Below, piece by piece: positions 8,421-18,290 of a stretch of DNA of 51,936 nt. Under the pieces are notes generated by a model. That model was not told the DNA's origin, did not search any database, and saw only the letters and a list, made by a program, of their open reading frames with translations. A program made the translations under genes and the position numbers. Each line of letters opens with the position of its first letter. Position 1 is the first letter of the stretch. Origin of the DNA: G020353115 sp964481765 (GTDB lineage Bacteria; Bacteroidota; Bacteroidia; Bacteroidales; VadinHA17); the NCBI GenBank assembly GCA_964481765.1, contig CAYZVJ010000005.1, positions 1-51,936 of the forward strand, in the 5' to 3' direction.

Positions 8421-11400
8421 ACAATAAAACATCTGGAAGGGAAACGATAATGCCAGGATCAGAACTTGAACAATATAAACATCATGTCTCTACTCGTTTG
8501 AGACGGATAGTACCCTTATTACAAAAATACGCTCTGGGTGATTTTTCGGAAAGCCTTGAAATCCCCAAAAAGGAAGATGAATTCACCGAACTGTTTGTAG
8601 GATTGAGCCTGATGATGGATGATATTAAAGAATTAATTAATACTGAGGCAGACAGAACAACCAGACTCACTGTCAGAGTTGATAAAATTAATGAAACTAT
8701 CTGTAAAGTCGCCAGAGGTGATTATTCCAGTCAGGTTGAAGTAACAGAACAAAATGATGAACTTGATTCACTTGCTATGGGCGTAAACATGATGATTGAT
8801 GATGTCAGAAACACTGTTGAAGAAATTGAAATCCTCCAAAAGGAGCAACTGCAAAAAGCACAAAAGCTTGAGAAAACAGTAACAAAACTAGAGGTCACCA
8901 GGAGAGAAATTCTAAAGGAGAAAGAAAAATACCGCACCCTTATCGAAAACGCCAATGAAGCAATAATAGTAGTTCAGGATGGAGTGATTAAATTTGCCAA
9001 TCCCAAAGGGAAAGAACTCTATGGTTATTCTCAGGAAGAATTAGTTTCCAGACCCCATACCGATTTTATCCACAAAAAAGATCGGGAAATGGTTGGGGAG
9101 CGACTTGGAAGGCGGCTTAAAGGTAAAAAACTTCCTGCCAGCTATTCTTTCAGGATTGTTAGCAAAACCGGAGATACCAAGTGGGCAGAGCTCTGGGTGT
9201 CACCATACTCCTGGGATGGGAAGTCGGCAATATTATGTTTTATGACGGATATCACCGAACGTAAGAAAGTAGAAGAGACACTTAAAGAGCGTATGAAAGA
9301 ACTTCAATGTCTTTACAGTATCACTAAAATTTCTGAAAGGCAAGGGATTACTTTGGAAGAGCTCTGTAAGGAAGTGGTAAATATAGTTCCACCAAGCTGG
9401 CAATATCCTGAAATCACATGTTGCCATATCAGAATTGAAGGAAAGAATTATCAGACAGATAATTTCAGGAAGACTAAATGGAAACAGGAAGCAGAAATCA
9501 GAGTTGGAACTCAAACCATTGGCTCAATTGAAATCTATTACTTAGAAAAAAAACCAGATATTTATGAAGGTCCTTTTCTGAAAGGGGAACGTGATTTGAT
9601 AAGCGCTATTGCGATACGACTGGGCGAATTCACCACACAAAAAAGACTACAGAATGAAATTATAGAGAGTGAAGAATTATTGAATAGTATTACAACCTCT
9701 GCCCAGGATGGTATTATTGTAATTGACCATGATGGAAATGTTATCTTCTGGAACGATTCAGCCGAAACCATCTTTGGATATTCGGCGGAGGAAATAATAG
9801 GAAAAAACTTTCATGAAACAATCGCTCCAGCCAGATATCTGGAAAGCTACCGGAAAGGGTATAAGAATTTCATAAAAAGTGGTACCGGTGCTGTGATTGG
9901 TAAAACACTGGAACTATCTGCTTTAAGCAAAGATGGCAAAGAATTCCCTGTTGAGCTTTCTCTTTCAGCAGTGAAAATTAATAATAATTGGCATGGAGTT
10001 GGTATTATACGCGATATAACACGGCGAAAAGAAACTGAGAAAAAACTGGAACAGGCAATAATCCGGATCGAGCAGGCTAACCAGGCAAAAAGTGAATTTC
10101 TGGCAAATATGAGCCATGAGATCCGGACTCCAATGAATGCTATTCTGGGTTTTTCCGAGATACTTGAAGAACAGTTTGCAGATTATCCCGAGTTTAAGGA
10201 TTATATCATTGGGATTAAAAATAGCGGAAAAAGCCTGCTGGGATTGATCAATGATATTCTTGACCTGTCGAAAATCGAAGCAGGAAAACTGGAAATTAAT
10301 TACGAGCCCATTAATCCGGGCGTTATCATTGATGAAATCAGACAAATTTTCTCCTTAACAGCCAGGGAGAAGAAGCTGTATTTTAAGATCAATGTTGATC
10401 CAGACTTGCCAGAAGGATTGCTGTTTGATGAAACCAGGCTTCGCCAGATCCTTTTCAACCTTATTGGGAATGCTATAAAATTTACCAATGAAGGGGGCGT
10501 TATGGTTAACATTAAGAGAAAAGACAGGTATGAAGAAGGCAGTCATGTTGATTTATTTATTGAAATAATTGACACCGGAATAGGTATCTGTGAAAAATCA
10601 CAACAAGCCATTTTTGAACCGTTTCGTCAGAAGGATGGTCAAAGTACACGCAGATACGGGGGTACAGGGCTGGGATTAACAATTACCAAACGCCTGGTGA
10701 ATTTAATGAACGGAACAATACGTTTGAAAAGTGAAGTTGGTAAAGGGACAACTTTTGAAATATTCCTGCCCCATATCCAGGTTTCAGCTACAGTTGAAAG
10801 TCACGCTTCGGAAGCTGAGGATGTGTCAGGAATTAAATTCAGGAATCCAAAGATACTGCTGGTTGAGGACGTCGAATCGAACCGCAGGGTTATTCGTGGT
10901 TACCTGGAATCATACAATGTGAGAATTATTGAAGCAGAAAACGGAAGCATTGGCATTGAAAAGGCACAGAAATTTAAACCTGACCTGATACTGATGGATA
11001 TGCAAATGCCCGGAATAGACGGGTACGAAGCCTCAAGAATACTAAAGGAAGAAAAAAAACTGTCATTGATACCAATCATTGCATTAACTGCATCATCACT
11101 GAAAAGGGATGTTGCTGAAATACAAAAGCTTTGCAATGGATACCTGAGGAAGCCGGTTACCAAATCCGGATTAATATCAGAGCTTAAAAAATTCCTGCCT
11201 TTTACCAAACCGGAGAGACCTGAAGAAAAGGCCGCCCGCCAGAAAATGGATTATTCTTATGATTTGAAACAACTTTCTTTACAGAAGAACGGGATTCCAA
11301 AAGAGCTTGTGGATGTTTTCAGAACACGGATCATTCCGGAATACGAAAATATCATGAAAAACAAGGCAAATAAAAAGATCCGGAATTTTGCCTCCATGGT

Positions 11401-11545
11401 TTTGCAAACCGGGAAAGAATACCACATTGTGGTACTGGAGAGCTATGGTATTGAATTAGAGAAATATCTCGATTCGTTTAATGTGAAAAATATCAATATG
11501 CTGTTAACGGATTTCAGTGAGCTGGCAAAAATAATGAATATATAG
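8417..11545 (+). CDS. Soluble hybrid histidine kinase, HAMP-HAMP-PAS-(sensor)-PAS-HisKA-HATPase-REC
   Basis: 1042 residues if started at the ATG overlapping the upstream stop (ATGA at 8417-8420); a second ATG at 8450 (MPGSELEQY) is also possible. Two HAMP-like segments come first (LGDFSESLEIPKKEDEF and ARGDYSSQVEVTEQNDEL), yet there is no membrane segment, so they are probably signal-transducing linkers in a cytosolic protein. Then come PAS 1 (about 170-290), a degenerate sensor region containing Cys residues (about 300-410), PAS 2 (about 420-540), HisKA with H567 in NMSHEIRTPMN, HATPase (NLIGNAIKFT, GGTGLGL) and a receiver with D861 in ILMDMQMPGIDG. A C-terminal helical tail of about 100 residues could be an Hpt-like module, but no Hpt His motif is obvious. 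Confidence 0.9.
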   Translation: MNNKTSGRETIMPGSELEQYKHHVSTRLRRIVPLLQKYALGDFSESLEIPKKEDEFTELFVGLSLMMDDIKELINTEADRTTRLTVRVDKINETICKVARGDYSSQVEVTEQNDELDSLAMGVNMMIDDVRNTVEEIEILQKEQLQKAQKLEKTVTKLEVTRREILKEKEKYRTLIENANEAIIVVQDGVIKFANPKGKELYGYSQEELVSRPHTDFIHKKDREMVGERLGRRLKGKKLPASYSFRIVSKTGDTKWAELWVSPYSWDGKSAILCFMTDITERKKVEETLKERMKELQCLYSITKISERQGITLEELCKEVVNIVPPSWQYPEITCCHIRIEGKNYQTDNFRKTKWKQEAEIRVGTQTIGSIEIYYLEKKPDIYEGPFLKGERDLISAIAIRLGEFTTQKRLQNEIIESEELLNSITTSAQDGIIVIDHDGNVIFWNDSAETIFGYSAEEIIGKNFHETIAPARYLESYRKGYKNFIKSGTGAVIGKTLELSALSKDGKEFPVELSLSAVKINNNWHGVGIIRDITRRKETEKKLEQAIIRIEQANQAKSEFLANMSHEIRTPMNAILGFSEILEEQFADYPEFKDYIIGIKNSGKSLLGLINDILDLSKIEAGKLEINYEPINPGVIIDEIRQIFSLTAREKKLYFKINVDPDLPEGLLFDETRLRQILFNLIGNAIKFTNEGGVMVNIKRKDRYEEGSHVDLFIEIIDTGIGICEKSQQAIFEPFRQKDGQSTRRYGGTGLGLTITKRLVNLMNGTIRLKSEVGKGTTFEIFLPHIQVSATVESHASEAEDVSGIKFRNPKILLVEDVESNRRVIRGYLESYNVRIIEAENGSIGIEKAQKFKPDLILMDMQMPGIDGYEASRILKEEKKLSLIPIIALTASSLKRDVAEIQKLCNGYLRKPVTKSGLISELKKFLPFTKPERPEEKAARQKMDYSYDLKQLSLQKNGIPKELVDVFRTRIIPEYENIMKNKANKKIRNFASMVLQTGKEYHIVVLESYGIELEKYLDSFNVKNINMLLTDFSELAKIMNI

Positions 11546-11551
11546 AAAAAG

Positions 11552-12718
11552 ATGTCAGAAAATGAAATAAATATGGATTACGAATTTCAATCAATTGTAT
11601 TGATCGTTGACGATATTGCCGAAAACATTCAGGTACTTGGGAACATACTGGATGAACATGATATTGAGTTCAGCTATGCATCCGGTGGAAAAGAAGCGCT
11701 GGAAGCAATTGACTTCAACAAGCCGGACCTGTTGCTTCTTGATATTAATATGCCGGAAATGAATGGTTTTGAAGTATGCGAAAAACTTAAAAAAGACCCG
11801 GCAACAAAAAATATCCCTGTTATTTTTCTGACGGCAAAAACCGATCGGGAAGATATTGTCAAGGGGTTAACAATCGGGGCTGTGGATTATGTTACCAAAC
11901 CGTTTAATCCGCAGGAACTCATATCGAGGGTTAAAACACATCTTGAATTAAGCAATTCCAGGAAAATGATAGATGCTCAGAATGAACGGTTAAGAAAGGC
12001 ATATACGGATATGAGAGATGCAAACATAACGAAAGATAAGTTTTTTTCAATAATAGCCCATGACCTGAAAGAGCCGTTCAATACACTTCTGGGATTTTCA
12101 GAATTGCTCTTGAAAGAATATGATAACAGGACCCCGGAAGAAAATAAGGAAATGATCCAACATATTTACCATTCATCTGTTCATGGTTTTGATCTGCTGA
12201 ATAATCTTCTGGAGTGGTCAAGGTCTCAGACAGGAAGGATCGAATATAAACCCTGCGATTTCAGCCTTACCGATCTGGTCCGCCAAAATACCGCATCACT
12301 TTCCGGTGCAGCAAATAAGAAAAATATCGATGTGCAGAATGAAATAAAAGAATATATCATGGCTTTTGGAGATCAAAGAATGATCAATACAGTGATCAGA
12401 AACCTGATTGTTAATGCCCTGAAATTCACCGGATCCGGAGGGGAGATTGTATTGAGCCATAAGGAAGAGAATGAATTCATCGTAGTAACAGTTGCAGATA
12501 CAGGTATTGGCATCAGTGAAAAAAACTTATCCAAACTGTTTAATTTAACAGAAAATATCAGTACTCCGGGGACAAAAAATGAACATGGTACAGGGCTTGG
12601 ACTTATTTTGTGCAAAGAATTTGTTGAGAAAAACGGAGGTAAAATATGGGTTGAGAGTGAATATGGAAGAGGCAGTAAATTCAGTTTCAGCCTTCCCCGC
12701 GGGAATAACACATCATGA
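11552..12718 (+). CDS. REC-HisKA-HATPase sensor kinase
   Basis: 388 residues, cytoplasmic. The N-terminal receiver (about 13-130) has D20/D21 and phospho-acceptor D64 (LLLLDINMPEMNG), with Lys in YVTKPF. After a coiled linker comes HisKA with H170 in SIIAHDLKEPFN and an intact HATPase (NLIVNALKFT, VADTGIGI, GTGLGLILC). A receiver at the N terminus of a kinase means its activity is probably set by phosphate from another kinase. It starts only six bases after the preceding hybrid kinase, so the two are almost certainly one operon and may form a cascade (inference). Confidence 0.92.
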   Translation: MSENEINMDYEFQSIVLIVDDIAENIQVLGNILDEHDIEFSYASGGKEALEAIDFNKPDLLLLDINMPEMNGFEVCEKLKKDPATKNIPVIFLTAKTDREDIVKGLTIGAVDYVTKPFNPQELISRVKTHLELSNSRKMIDAQNERLRKAYTDMRDANITKDKFFSIIAHDLKEPFNTLLGFSELLLKEYDNRTPEENKEMIQHIYHSSVHGFDLLNNLLEWSRSQTGRIEYKPCDFSLTDLVRQNTASLSGAANKKNIDVQNEIKEYIMAFGDQRMINTVIRNLIVNALKFTGSGGEIVLSHKEENEFIVVTVADTGIGISEKNLSKLFNLTENISTPGTKNEHGTGLGLILCKEFVEKNGGKIWVESEYGRGSKFSFSLPRGNNTS

Positions 12719-12767
12719 TATTTCAGAAAATGATTCATTACAACAGCAATATTGATTTCAATACAAA

Positions 12768-15284
12768 ATGAAAAAAATCACAGTATTCCTGGGCATTTAC
12801 ATGATATTTCATGCCCTGGCATTTCCGCAAAATAATGAAGATTTTAAATCTGTTTTTCAGGAAGCCGAGTACTACCTCAATTCAGAGTATGACTATGAAA
12901 GTGCAGTCTCCTTGTATTTAATGCTGCATGCGATGGAACCTGATAACATGAATATAAAATATAAGATCGGGATTTGTTATCTGAATATACCGGGAAACAA
13001 GAACAGGGCTACTGAATTTCTTGAAGAGGCGTTAAAAAACACCTCACCAGATTATACATTTAGCTATAAAGAGAAATACGCTCCGGAAGACACTCAATTC
13101 TATTTGGGAATGAGTTATCATGTGAATAATCAGCTGGACAAAGCGATTGAGATCTATATGGATTTTTTAAAAGGGCTTAGCGCTGAAAGATATCAGGATA
13201 TCGGATTTGTCAACCAACAGATTGCTGCGTGTGAAAGAGCCAGAAAGCTTCAAAGTAAGCCTGAGAATTATACGATGGTGAAACTGGATGAGGAAATTAA
13301 CAGGCACCCGAGAAATTTCTATCCGGCTATTTCAGGAGATGGGAACCATCTTGTTTATACTGCAATGATTGGTAAAGCGTACCGCATATTTTATTGTACG
13401 GGGAAAGATGGAGCCTGGTCGAAACCAATTGATATTACCGATCAGCTGGGTACAAATGAGGAAGGGATCAGCTCGTGGCTTTCCCATGATGGACAGAAGC
13501 TACTCATCTTTATGGATGACAGAGGAACGGGAAGTATATTTGAAAGCAGGCAGATGAATGGAATGTGGACTCCTGTTGAAAAACTGAACAGGAACATCAA
13601 TACAAAGTATTGGGAGTCCATGTGCTGTATTTCGGCAGATGGGAAAACCCTGTACTTTAGCAGTAACCGAAAGGGGGGATACGGCGGGCTGGATATTTAC
13701 AAATCAGACCTGGATGAAAATGGCGACTGGGGTTCTGCTGTTAACCTGGGACCTTCGATAAATACTCCGATGATGGAAGATTCTCCCATAATCTTACCGG
13801 ATAATATCACGCTCTATTTCAGTTCTCAGGGACACTACAATATGGGTGGGTATGATCTGTTTTATTCTGTGCTCTCAAAAGGCAAAAGGTGGTCGGAACC
13901 GGTAAACCTCGGCTCACCGTTGAATACAACGGATGATGACATGCATATTGCACCAATTGGCCAGGGAGAAAATTTTTATTGTGAGAGATTCAGCTATGGG
14001 GAATTTCCGAGACAAGACATTTACCTTGTTAACCTCAACGCTGAAGAAAAGGTACTGGCTGATATCATGATCTCCGGAACAGTCCAACTTCAAGGCAGGA
14101 TATTTGAACTGGATAGTTCATTCTATGTCCTTATTATCGAAACTGTCAGAAACGACACACTTAAAAGAGTCCAGGTAGATCCCAAAACAGGTGAATACTC
14201 GGTCACAATCCCCCCGGGAGAATACAAATTGTTAATAACGGGTGAAGGATATGAACCGGTTGAGCAGCAAATAATGCTTTCGGAGAAATTTGCTCTTCCT
14301 GATTTTTCCATAAACACCAGGATGATATCGACAGAAGTAACCAGGGGAGACTATCTTGCCATACAAAACTTACTTTTCGATTTTGATGATTATTCACTAA
14401 GTGACGAAGCCATGGTTGAGTTGGAAAGAATGGTGACCATCATGAATGAATATCCCTCCCTGGAATATGAAATAATCGGTCATACAGATGTTATAGGAAC
14501 TTCCAGCTATAATATACAGCTTTCAAAAAGAAGGGCATATTCCGTTTTTACATACCTGGTTAACAGAGGAATATCAAAAAACAGACTGCGAACCAAAGGT
14601 GTCGGGGAGATTGTGGCTGTCGCAGCGAATGAATATCAGGAGGGTGTTGAAAATCCCAGGGGCAGAAGATTGGATCGCAGGGTTGAATTTAAGATTATGA
14701 AATCAGATCCGAACCTGACACGTAAGGAAGAATCTTATCTTCCCGATCATCTTAAAAATGCAGGAGACCTGAATTATACCGTAATCGTATTAAAAGTAAA
14801 AGAAAAATTGCCGGACGATTTCTTTAATTCGTATGAAATGGAGGAGATGAAATATATACGGGCTGAAGAGGCTAAAGACGGCTTTTTATACACGCTGGGA
14901 GTTTTCGTTCAACGTAAGGAAGCATTATCCATTTTAGGGAAATTATATACTATAGGATTTATTGAAGCCAGGATTGTCGACCAGCATGAGTTGTCTGATC
15001 TGGTAGTATCAGAAGAAGGCCCAGGGAAGACCATTTTTGGTAACCCGGAGGCAATCGGTGAGGTCCCTGTTTATACAATTCAGGTTTGCGCACTAAAAAA
15101 TCCTCCCGGTGAAGGAGCATTTAAAAACCTGGAAAATATCAGGATAACCCCTGGGAAAGATAAATTTTTCAGGTTTACGATTGGTGAATACAAAGGCTAT
15201 AGCGCCGCTAAAAGTGCCCTGGATGAAATTGTAAAAATGGGATATCCGGAATCATTTATCAGACGAATGTCAGATCTGTATTAA
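12768..15284 (+). CDS. TPR-PD40-OmpA-SPOR envelope protein
   Basis: 838 residues with an N-terminal signal sequence (hydrophobic stretch to about residue 22). TPR-like helices follow (about 28-150), then PD40/WD40-like beta-propeller blades (about 180-420; ISADGKTLYFSSNRKGGYGG, NITLYFSSQGHYNMGGYDLF), a small beta-sandwich (about 435-510), an OmpA peptidoglycan-binding domain (about 525-645; IGHTDVIGTSSYNIQLSKRR) and two SPOR-like repeats (about 670-838). The order TPR-PD40-OmpA is common in Bacteroidota; the family is periplasmic and anchored to the cell wall. Two different peptidoglycan-binding modules in one chain suggest a tight link to the wall. It follows the signalling operon by 49 bases and may be its last envelope-located member (inference). 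Confidence 0.88.
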   Translation: MKKITVFLGIYMIFHALAFPQNNEDFKSVFQEAEYYLNSEYDYESAVSLYLMLHAMEPDNMNIKYKIGICYLNIPGNKNRATEFLEEALKNTSPDYTFSYKEKYAPEDTQFYLGMSYHVNNQLDKAIEIYMDFLKGLSAERYQDIGFVNQQIAACERARKLQSKPENYTMVKLDEEINRHPRNFYPAISGDGNHLVYTAMIGKAYRIFYCTGKDGAWSKPIDITDQLGTNEEGISSWLSHDGQKLLIFMDDRGTGSIFESRQMNGMWTPVEKLNRNINTKYWESMCCISADGKTLYFSSNRKGGYGGLDIYKSDLDENGDWGSAVNLGPSINTPMMEDSPIILPDNITLYFSSQGHYNMGGYDLFYSVLSKGKRWSEPVNLGSPLNTTDDDMHIAPIGQGENFYCERFSYGEFPRQDIYLVNLNAEEKVLADIMISGTVQLQGRIFELDSSFYVLIIETVRNDTLKRVQVDPKTGEYSVTIPPGEYKLLITGEGYEPVEQQIMLSEKFALPDFSINTRMISTEVTRGDYLAIQNLLFDFDDYSLSDEAMVELERMVTIMNEYPSLEYEIIGHTDVIGTSSYNIQLSKRRAYSVFTYLVNRGISKNRLRTKGVGEIVAVAANEYQEGVENPRGRRLDRRVEFKIMKSDPNLTRKEESYLPDHLKNAGDLNYTVIVLKVKEKLPDDFFNSYEMEEMKYIRAEEAKDGFLYTLGVFVQRKEALSILGKLYTIGFIEARIVDQHELSDLVVSEEGPGKTIFGNPEAIGEVPVYTIQVCALKNPPGEGAFKNLENIRITPGKDKFFRFTIGEYKGYSAAKSALDEIVKMGYPESFIRRMSDLY

Positions 15285-15342
15285 GTATTAATCTGGTAAT
15301 CCGGATGTTATGTAATCAAACAGTAATTTAAAATAAAATATC

Positions 15343-16158
15343 ATGAAAAAAATTCTTGTACCAATTGATTTTTCGAAAGATTCTATGAATGCATTTGAAT
15401 TTGCCCTGGAGATTGCCAGATCAACTGAATCATCATTGAAGTTCATTCATGTGAGAAAGCAAAAGGAATATGCAAATCCATTTGTAATTCAAGGCCTTGA
15501 GAAAAGTTATGAGCAGAAAATAATTGATTTCTGCGATAAAATCCTTAAAGAATATAAAAGCAGAACCCATCTCGATTATCTGATCCGGAATGGCAAAATT
15601 TACAAAGAGGTTGTCAACCTGGCCAAAAGTGAAAATACTGACCTCATTGTAATGGGAACCCATGGTGTTTCCGGATTTGAAGAATTCTGGATGGGAAGCA
15701 ATTCCTACAAAGTGGTTGTTCATTCATCCTGCCCCGTTTTAACAGTCCGCTATGGTTTTAAACAGAAAAAGATCCGTAGAATTCTCTTACCCATAGATGC
15801 TGTATCCAATACCCGGCAAAAAATTCCGTTTACGGCTGATATTGCTGCAGGTACAGGAGCAATGGTGTATATTGTGGAAATAAGAACTACAAAACAGGAA
15901 AATATCATAAAGAGACTGAAACAATATGCAGACCAGGCCGAAAATTATTTGTCGGGCAAAAATATCCCTGTTGCCAGAGATCATCTTTTTGGATCTGATT
16001 TCGTTGAAATGGCAATTAATTATGCAACTCATAATAAAGTGCAACTTATTTCTATTGTAAGTGTCAGAAAAGGATCACCATTAACTATTAGTTCCGTTTC
16101 TCAGCTGATGGTGAATCATTCGCCGATCCCGATACTAACTGTTCCACCGGTTAATTAA
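15343..16158 (+). CDS. Universal stress protein, two tandem UspA domains
   Basis: 271 residues. The first UspA domain (about 1-140) begins MKKILVPIDFSKDSMNAFEFA and ends with the nucleotide-binding signature MGTHGVSGFEEFWMGSNS followed by a Pro-Val-Leu-Thr strand. The second domain (about 145-271) starts with RRILLPIDAVS and lacks a clear G-x-x-G signature, ending SPIPILTVPPVN. Two-domain UspA proteins usually bind ATP or AMP in one half and help survival under stress. It sits alone between an envelope protein and a membrane receiver protein. A second two-domain member is encoded at 43349-44302. Confidence 0.92.
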   Translation: MKKILVPIDFSKDSMNAFEFALEIARSTESSLKFIHVRKQKEYANPFVIQGLEKSYEQKIIDFCDKILKEYKSRTHLDYLIRNGKIYKEVVNLAKSENTDLIVMGTHGVSGFEEFWMGSNSYKVVVHSSCPVLTVRYGFKQKKIRRILLPIDAVSNTRQKIPFTADIAAGTGAMVYIVEIRTTKQENIIKRLKQYADQAENYLSGKNIPVARDHLFGSDFVEMAINYATHNKVQLISIVSVRKGSPLTISSVSQLMVNHSPIPILTVPPVN

Positions 16159-16218
16159 TAACTTGGTTAGAAGGGATGAGAACTCAGTCAAAATTATACA
16201 TAAACAAACCTTATTGAC

Positions 16219-17088
16219 ATGAAACCAAGTAAACTAATTTATACAGTTCTGGTGTTGAGTCTTTTAATCTGGACAGCGGATGCTTTGATCGATTTTGTAA
16301 TCGATGGGAGTAAAGAGTTTATGAACCTTTTGATCCTGAAAGTTCCTGTTAGTTCTCTGTATTTCAGATTATTCCTTATTGGGCTTTCTGCAATTATGGC
16401 AATCCTTGTTTATTATGATTTTAAAAAAATGAATTTGTTAAAACAATTAGATATACAGATTCCTGATTATATATTAGATGAGAGGCATGAAGATTACAAG
16501 GTCTTGCATGATTTTTTTCACACAGTTAAAACTCAGTTAAATAATATTGTTGGATTTACGAGTCTGTTAAGAGAGAAACTCTCAGATGAAGATACGGAAG
16601 TTTATATTGAATATTTAGAGTCCAGTAAGAAAGCACTGCAGGACTCGGTCGAAAAATTGCTTATGGAATATCGTGAAAAGCAAGAGAAAAGCCATAAAAT
16701 TAAACTCCCCGAAGGAGAACTGGAATTGGACTGGTCATCAAAGAAAGTGCTTGTTGCTGAGGACAATGAGACCAATTATTCTTTGTTGAAATTTATGCTG
16801 AAAAAGACAGAAGTTGAACTCATCTGGGTTGTGAATGGTAAACAAGCTGTAGATTTGATCGGGAAAGGTGAAAATTTTGATCTCATACTAATGGATATTC
16901 TCATGCCTGAATTAGACGGGATGGAAGCAGCCCGACAAATCAGGAGAATAAGACCGGAGTTACCGATAATTGCACAAACTGCCTATAGTTTTCGGAAAGA
17001 TGAAATGGTAAAAAACTTGTTTGATAACATCATATTCAAACCTGTCTGGCAATATGACCTTCTGAAGATATGTTCCAGGTACATGTGA
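16219..17088 (+). CDS. Membrane-anchored DHp-REC protein without an ATPase domain
   Basis: 289 residues. Two membrane segments (about 8-25 and 47-65) form a short hairpin, followed by a helical segment and then FFHTVKTQLNNIVGFTSLL (about 99-117), which aligns with the H box of HisKA domains and keeps the His (H101). No HATPase follows; a receiver comes directly (about 172-289; VAEDNETNYS, D226 in ILMDILMPELDG, Lys in IIFKPV). The layout is that of a kinase from which the catalytic domain has been removed, leaving the phospho-acceptor helix joined to a receiver. It could act as a membrane phosphotransfer station (Hpt-like) or bind another kinase. It lies between complete and degenerate kinases on the same strand. 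Confidence 0.8.
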   Translation: MKPSKLIYTVLVLSLLIWTADALIDFVIDGSKEFMNLLILKVPVSSLYFRLFLIGLSAIMAILVYYDFKKMNLLKQLDIQIPDYILDERHEDYKVLHDFFHTVKTQLNNIVGFTSLLREKLSDEDTEVYIEYLESSKKALQDSVEKLLMEYREKQEKSHKIKLPEGELELDWSSKKVLVAEDNETNYSLLKFMLKKTEVELIWVVNGKQAVDLIGKGENFDLILMDILMPELDGMEAARQIRRIRPELPIIAQTAYSFRKDEMVKNLFDNIIFKPVWQYDLLKICSRYM

Positions 17089-17168
17089 AATCTGCACAAA
17101 TCTAAAGTTAATTAACAAAAAATCATCAACTAACTAAGAATACAATCAGGATTAATTAAACAATTACT

Positions 17169-18290
17169 ATGGAAAACCCGGAAACCAGAAAACCGAAAGT
17201 ATTGTATGTAGATGACGCGAAGGAATATAGTGTTCTTTTTACCAGCGTGCTAAAAAGTGATTATGAAATTTTTACCGCTCTCACTGGCAGGGAAGGTTTA
17301 CATATCCTTGAAAAAGAGGATATCCAGGTTGTAGTCTCAGATCAGCGTATGCCTGAAATGAGTGGGGAAGAGTTTCTTGAACAGGTAGCTAATCTTTATC
17401 CGGATATTTTACGTTTTATGATTAGCGGTTTTTCCGATTTTAAAGCTGTTGTTGATGCAGTAAACAGGGGGCAAATTCAAGCTTACTTTCATAAACCAAT
17501 TGAACCCGAAGAAATTAAGCGCGCCATAAATGAGGGACTTGAAATTGCCGGCCTGAAAAAACGGAACAAGGAGATCCTTCAGGAACTTGAATCCGTGAAT
17601 AATGCCTTAGAAAACGCTGACAGGAATAAAAATATCTTTTTACAAATACTGAGCAAAGAATTAAACAAACCGTTAAATGAGGTGAGGGCAACCGTTCAGA
17701 TTTTTAAGAATAGGCCCATTTCAGAAGATTTGAAGAACCTGGTCAATATTCTTGACAAAAACGTCTCTAAATTTGAACTGCTTTCGTCCCTTGCAAACCA
17801 GATCACCTTATTAAAAACAAATGGAAGAAAGCTAAAAGTTGATGGTACTGATACAACTGAGGTAATAGAAAATTTATTTATTGAAGTTTCTGAAAAGCTT
17901 AAAAAGAGAAAAATAAAGATAGAGCTGAATGAGGAGAGTCCAAATCTTTTGATTAAAGGCGAGCTCAGTCTGGTAATTAGTTGCCTTGAGAATATTATTG
18001 ACAGCGCACTTGACCATACACCTGATGAAGGCAAAATAACAATCAGAACCGGAAAGGATAAAGAAATGGTTTTTATTGAGGTAATTGATGAGGGAATGAA
18101 TTGCCCAAAAGAATACATCAAAAGCATCACGGATTTTTTCTCAACCAACAAAGAGTTCCTGGATTTAAATCTGAACCTGCGATTGGTCCTTGCTAAACAG
18201 ATTATGGATGTTCACATGGGAAGAGTAGAATGCCACTTTAATGAAAAGGAAGGAAGATTCAAGTTGTTGTTTCATGTTCACCATGCTTAA
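17169..18290 (+). CDS. REC-pseudokinase (degenerate DHp and ATPase)
   Basis: 373 residues. The N-terminal receiver is well kept (LYVDDAKEYS, D58 in VVSDQRMPEMSG, Lys in YFHKPI) and of the type found in HD-GYP and VpsR-like regulators. The remainder has the outline of a histidine kinase, but the H box reads ILSKELNKPLNEV with Lys (K163) where His is needed. The N box reads LENIIDSALDHT (Asn to Ser), and G1 reads VIDEGMNCPKEY without the normal glycines. A G2 box is not recognisable. ATP binding and autophosphorylation are unlikely. The protein probably responds to phosphorylation of its receiver and acts by protein contact. Confidence 0.82.
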   Translation: MENPETRKPKVLYVDDAKEYSVLFTSVLKSDYEIFTALTGREGLHILEKEDIQVVVSDQRMPEMSGEEFLEQVANLYPDILRFMISGFSDFKAVVDAVNRGQIQAYFHKPIEPEEIKRAINEGLEIAGLKKRNKEILQELESVNNALENADRNKNIFLQILSKELNKPLNEVRATVQIFKNRPISEDLKNLVNILDKNVSKFELLSSLANQITLLKTNGRKLKVDGTDTTEVIENLFIEVSEKLKKRKIKIELNEESPNLLIKGELSLVISCLENIIDSALDHTPDEGKITIRTGKDKEMVFIEVIDEGMNCPKEYIKSITDFFSTNKEFLDLNLNLRLVLAKQIMDVHMGRVECHFNEKEGRFKLLFHVHHA

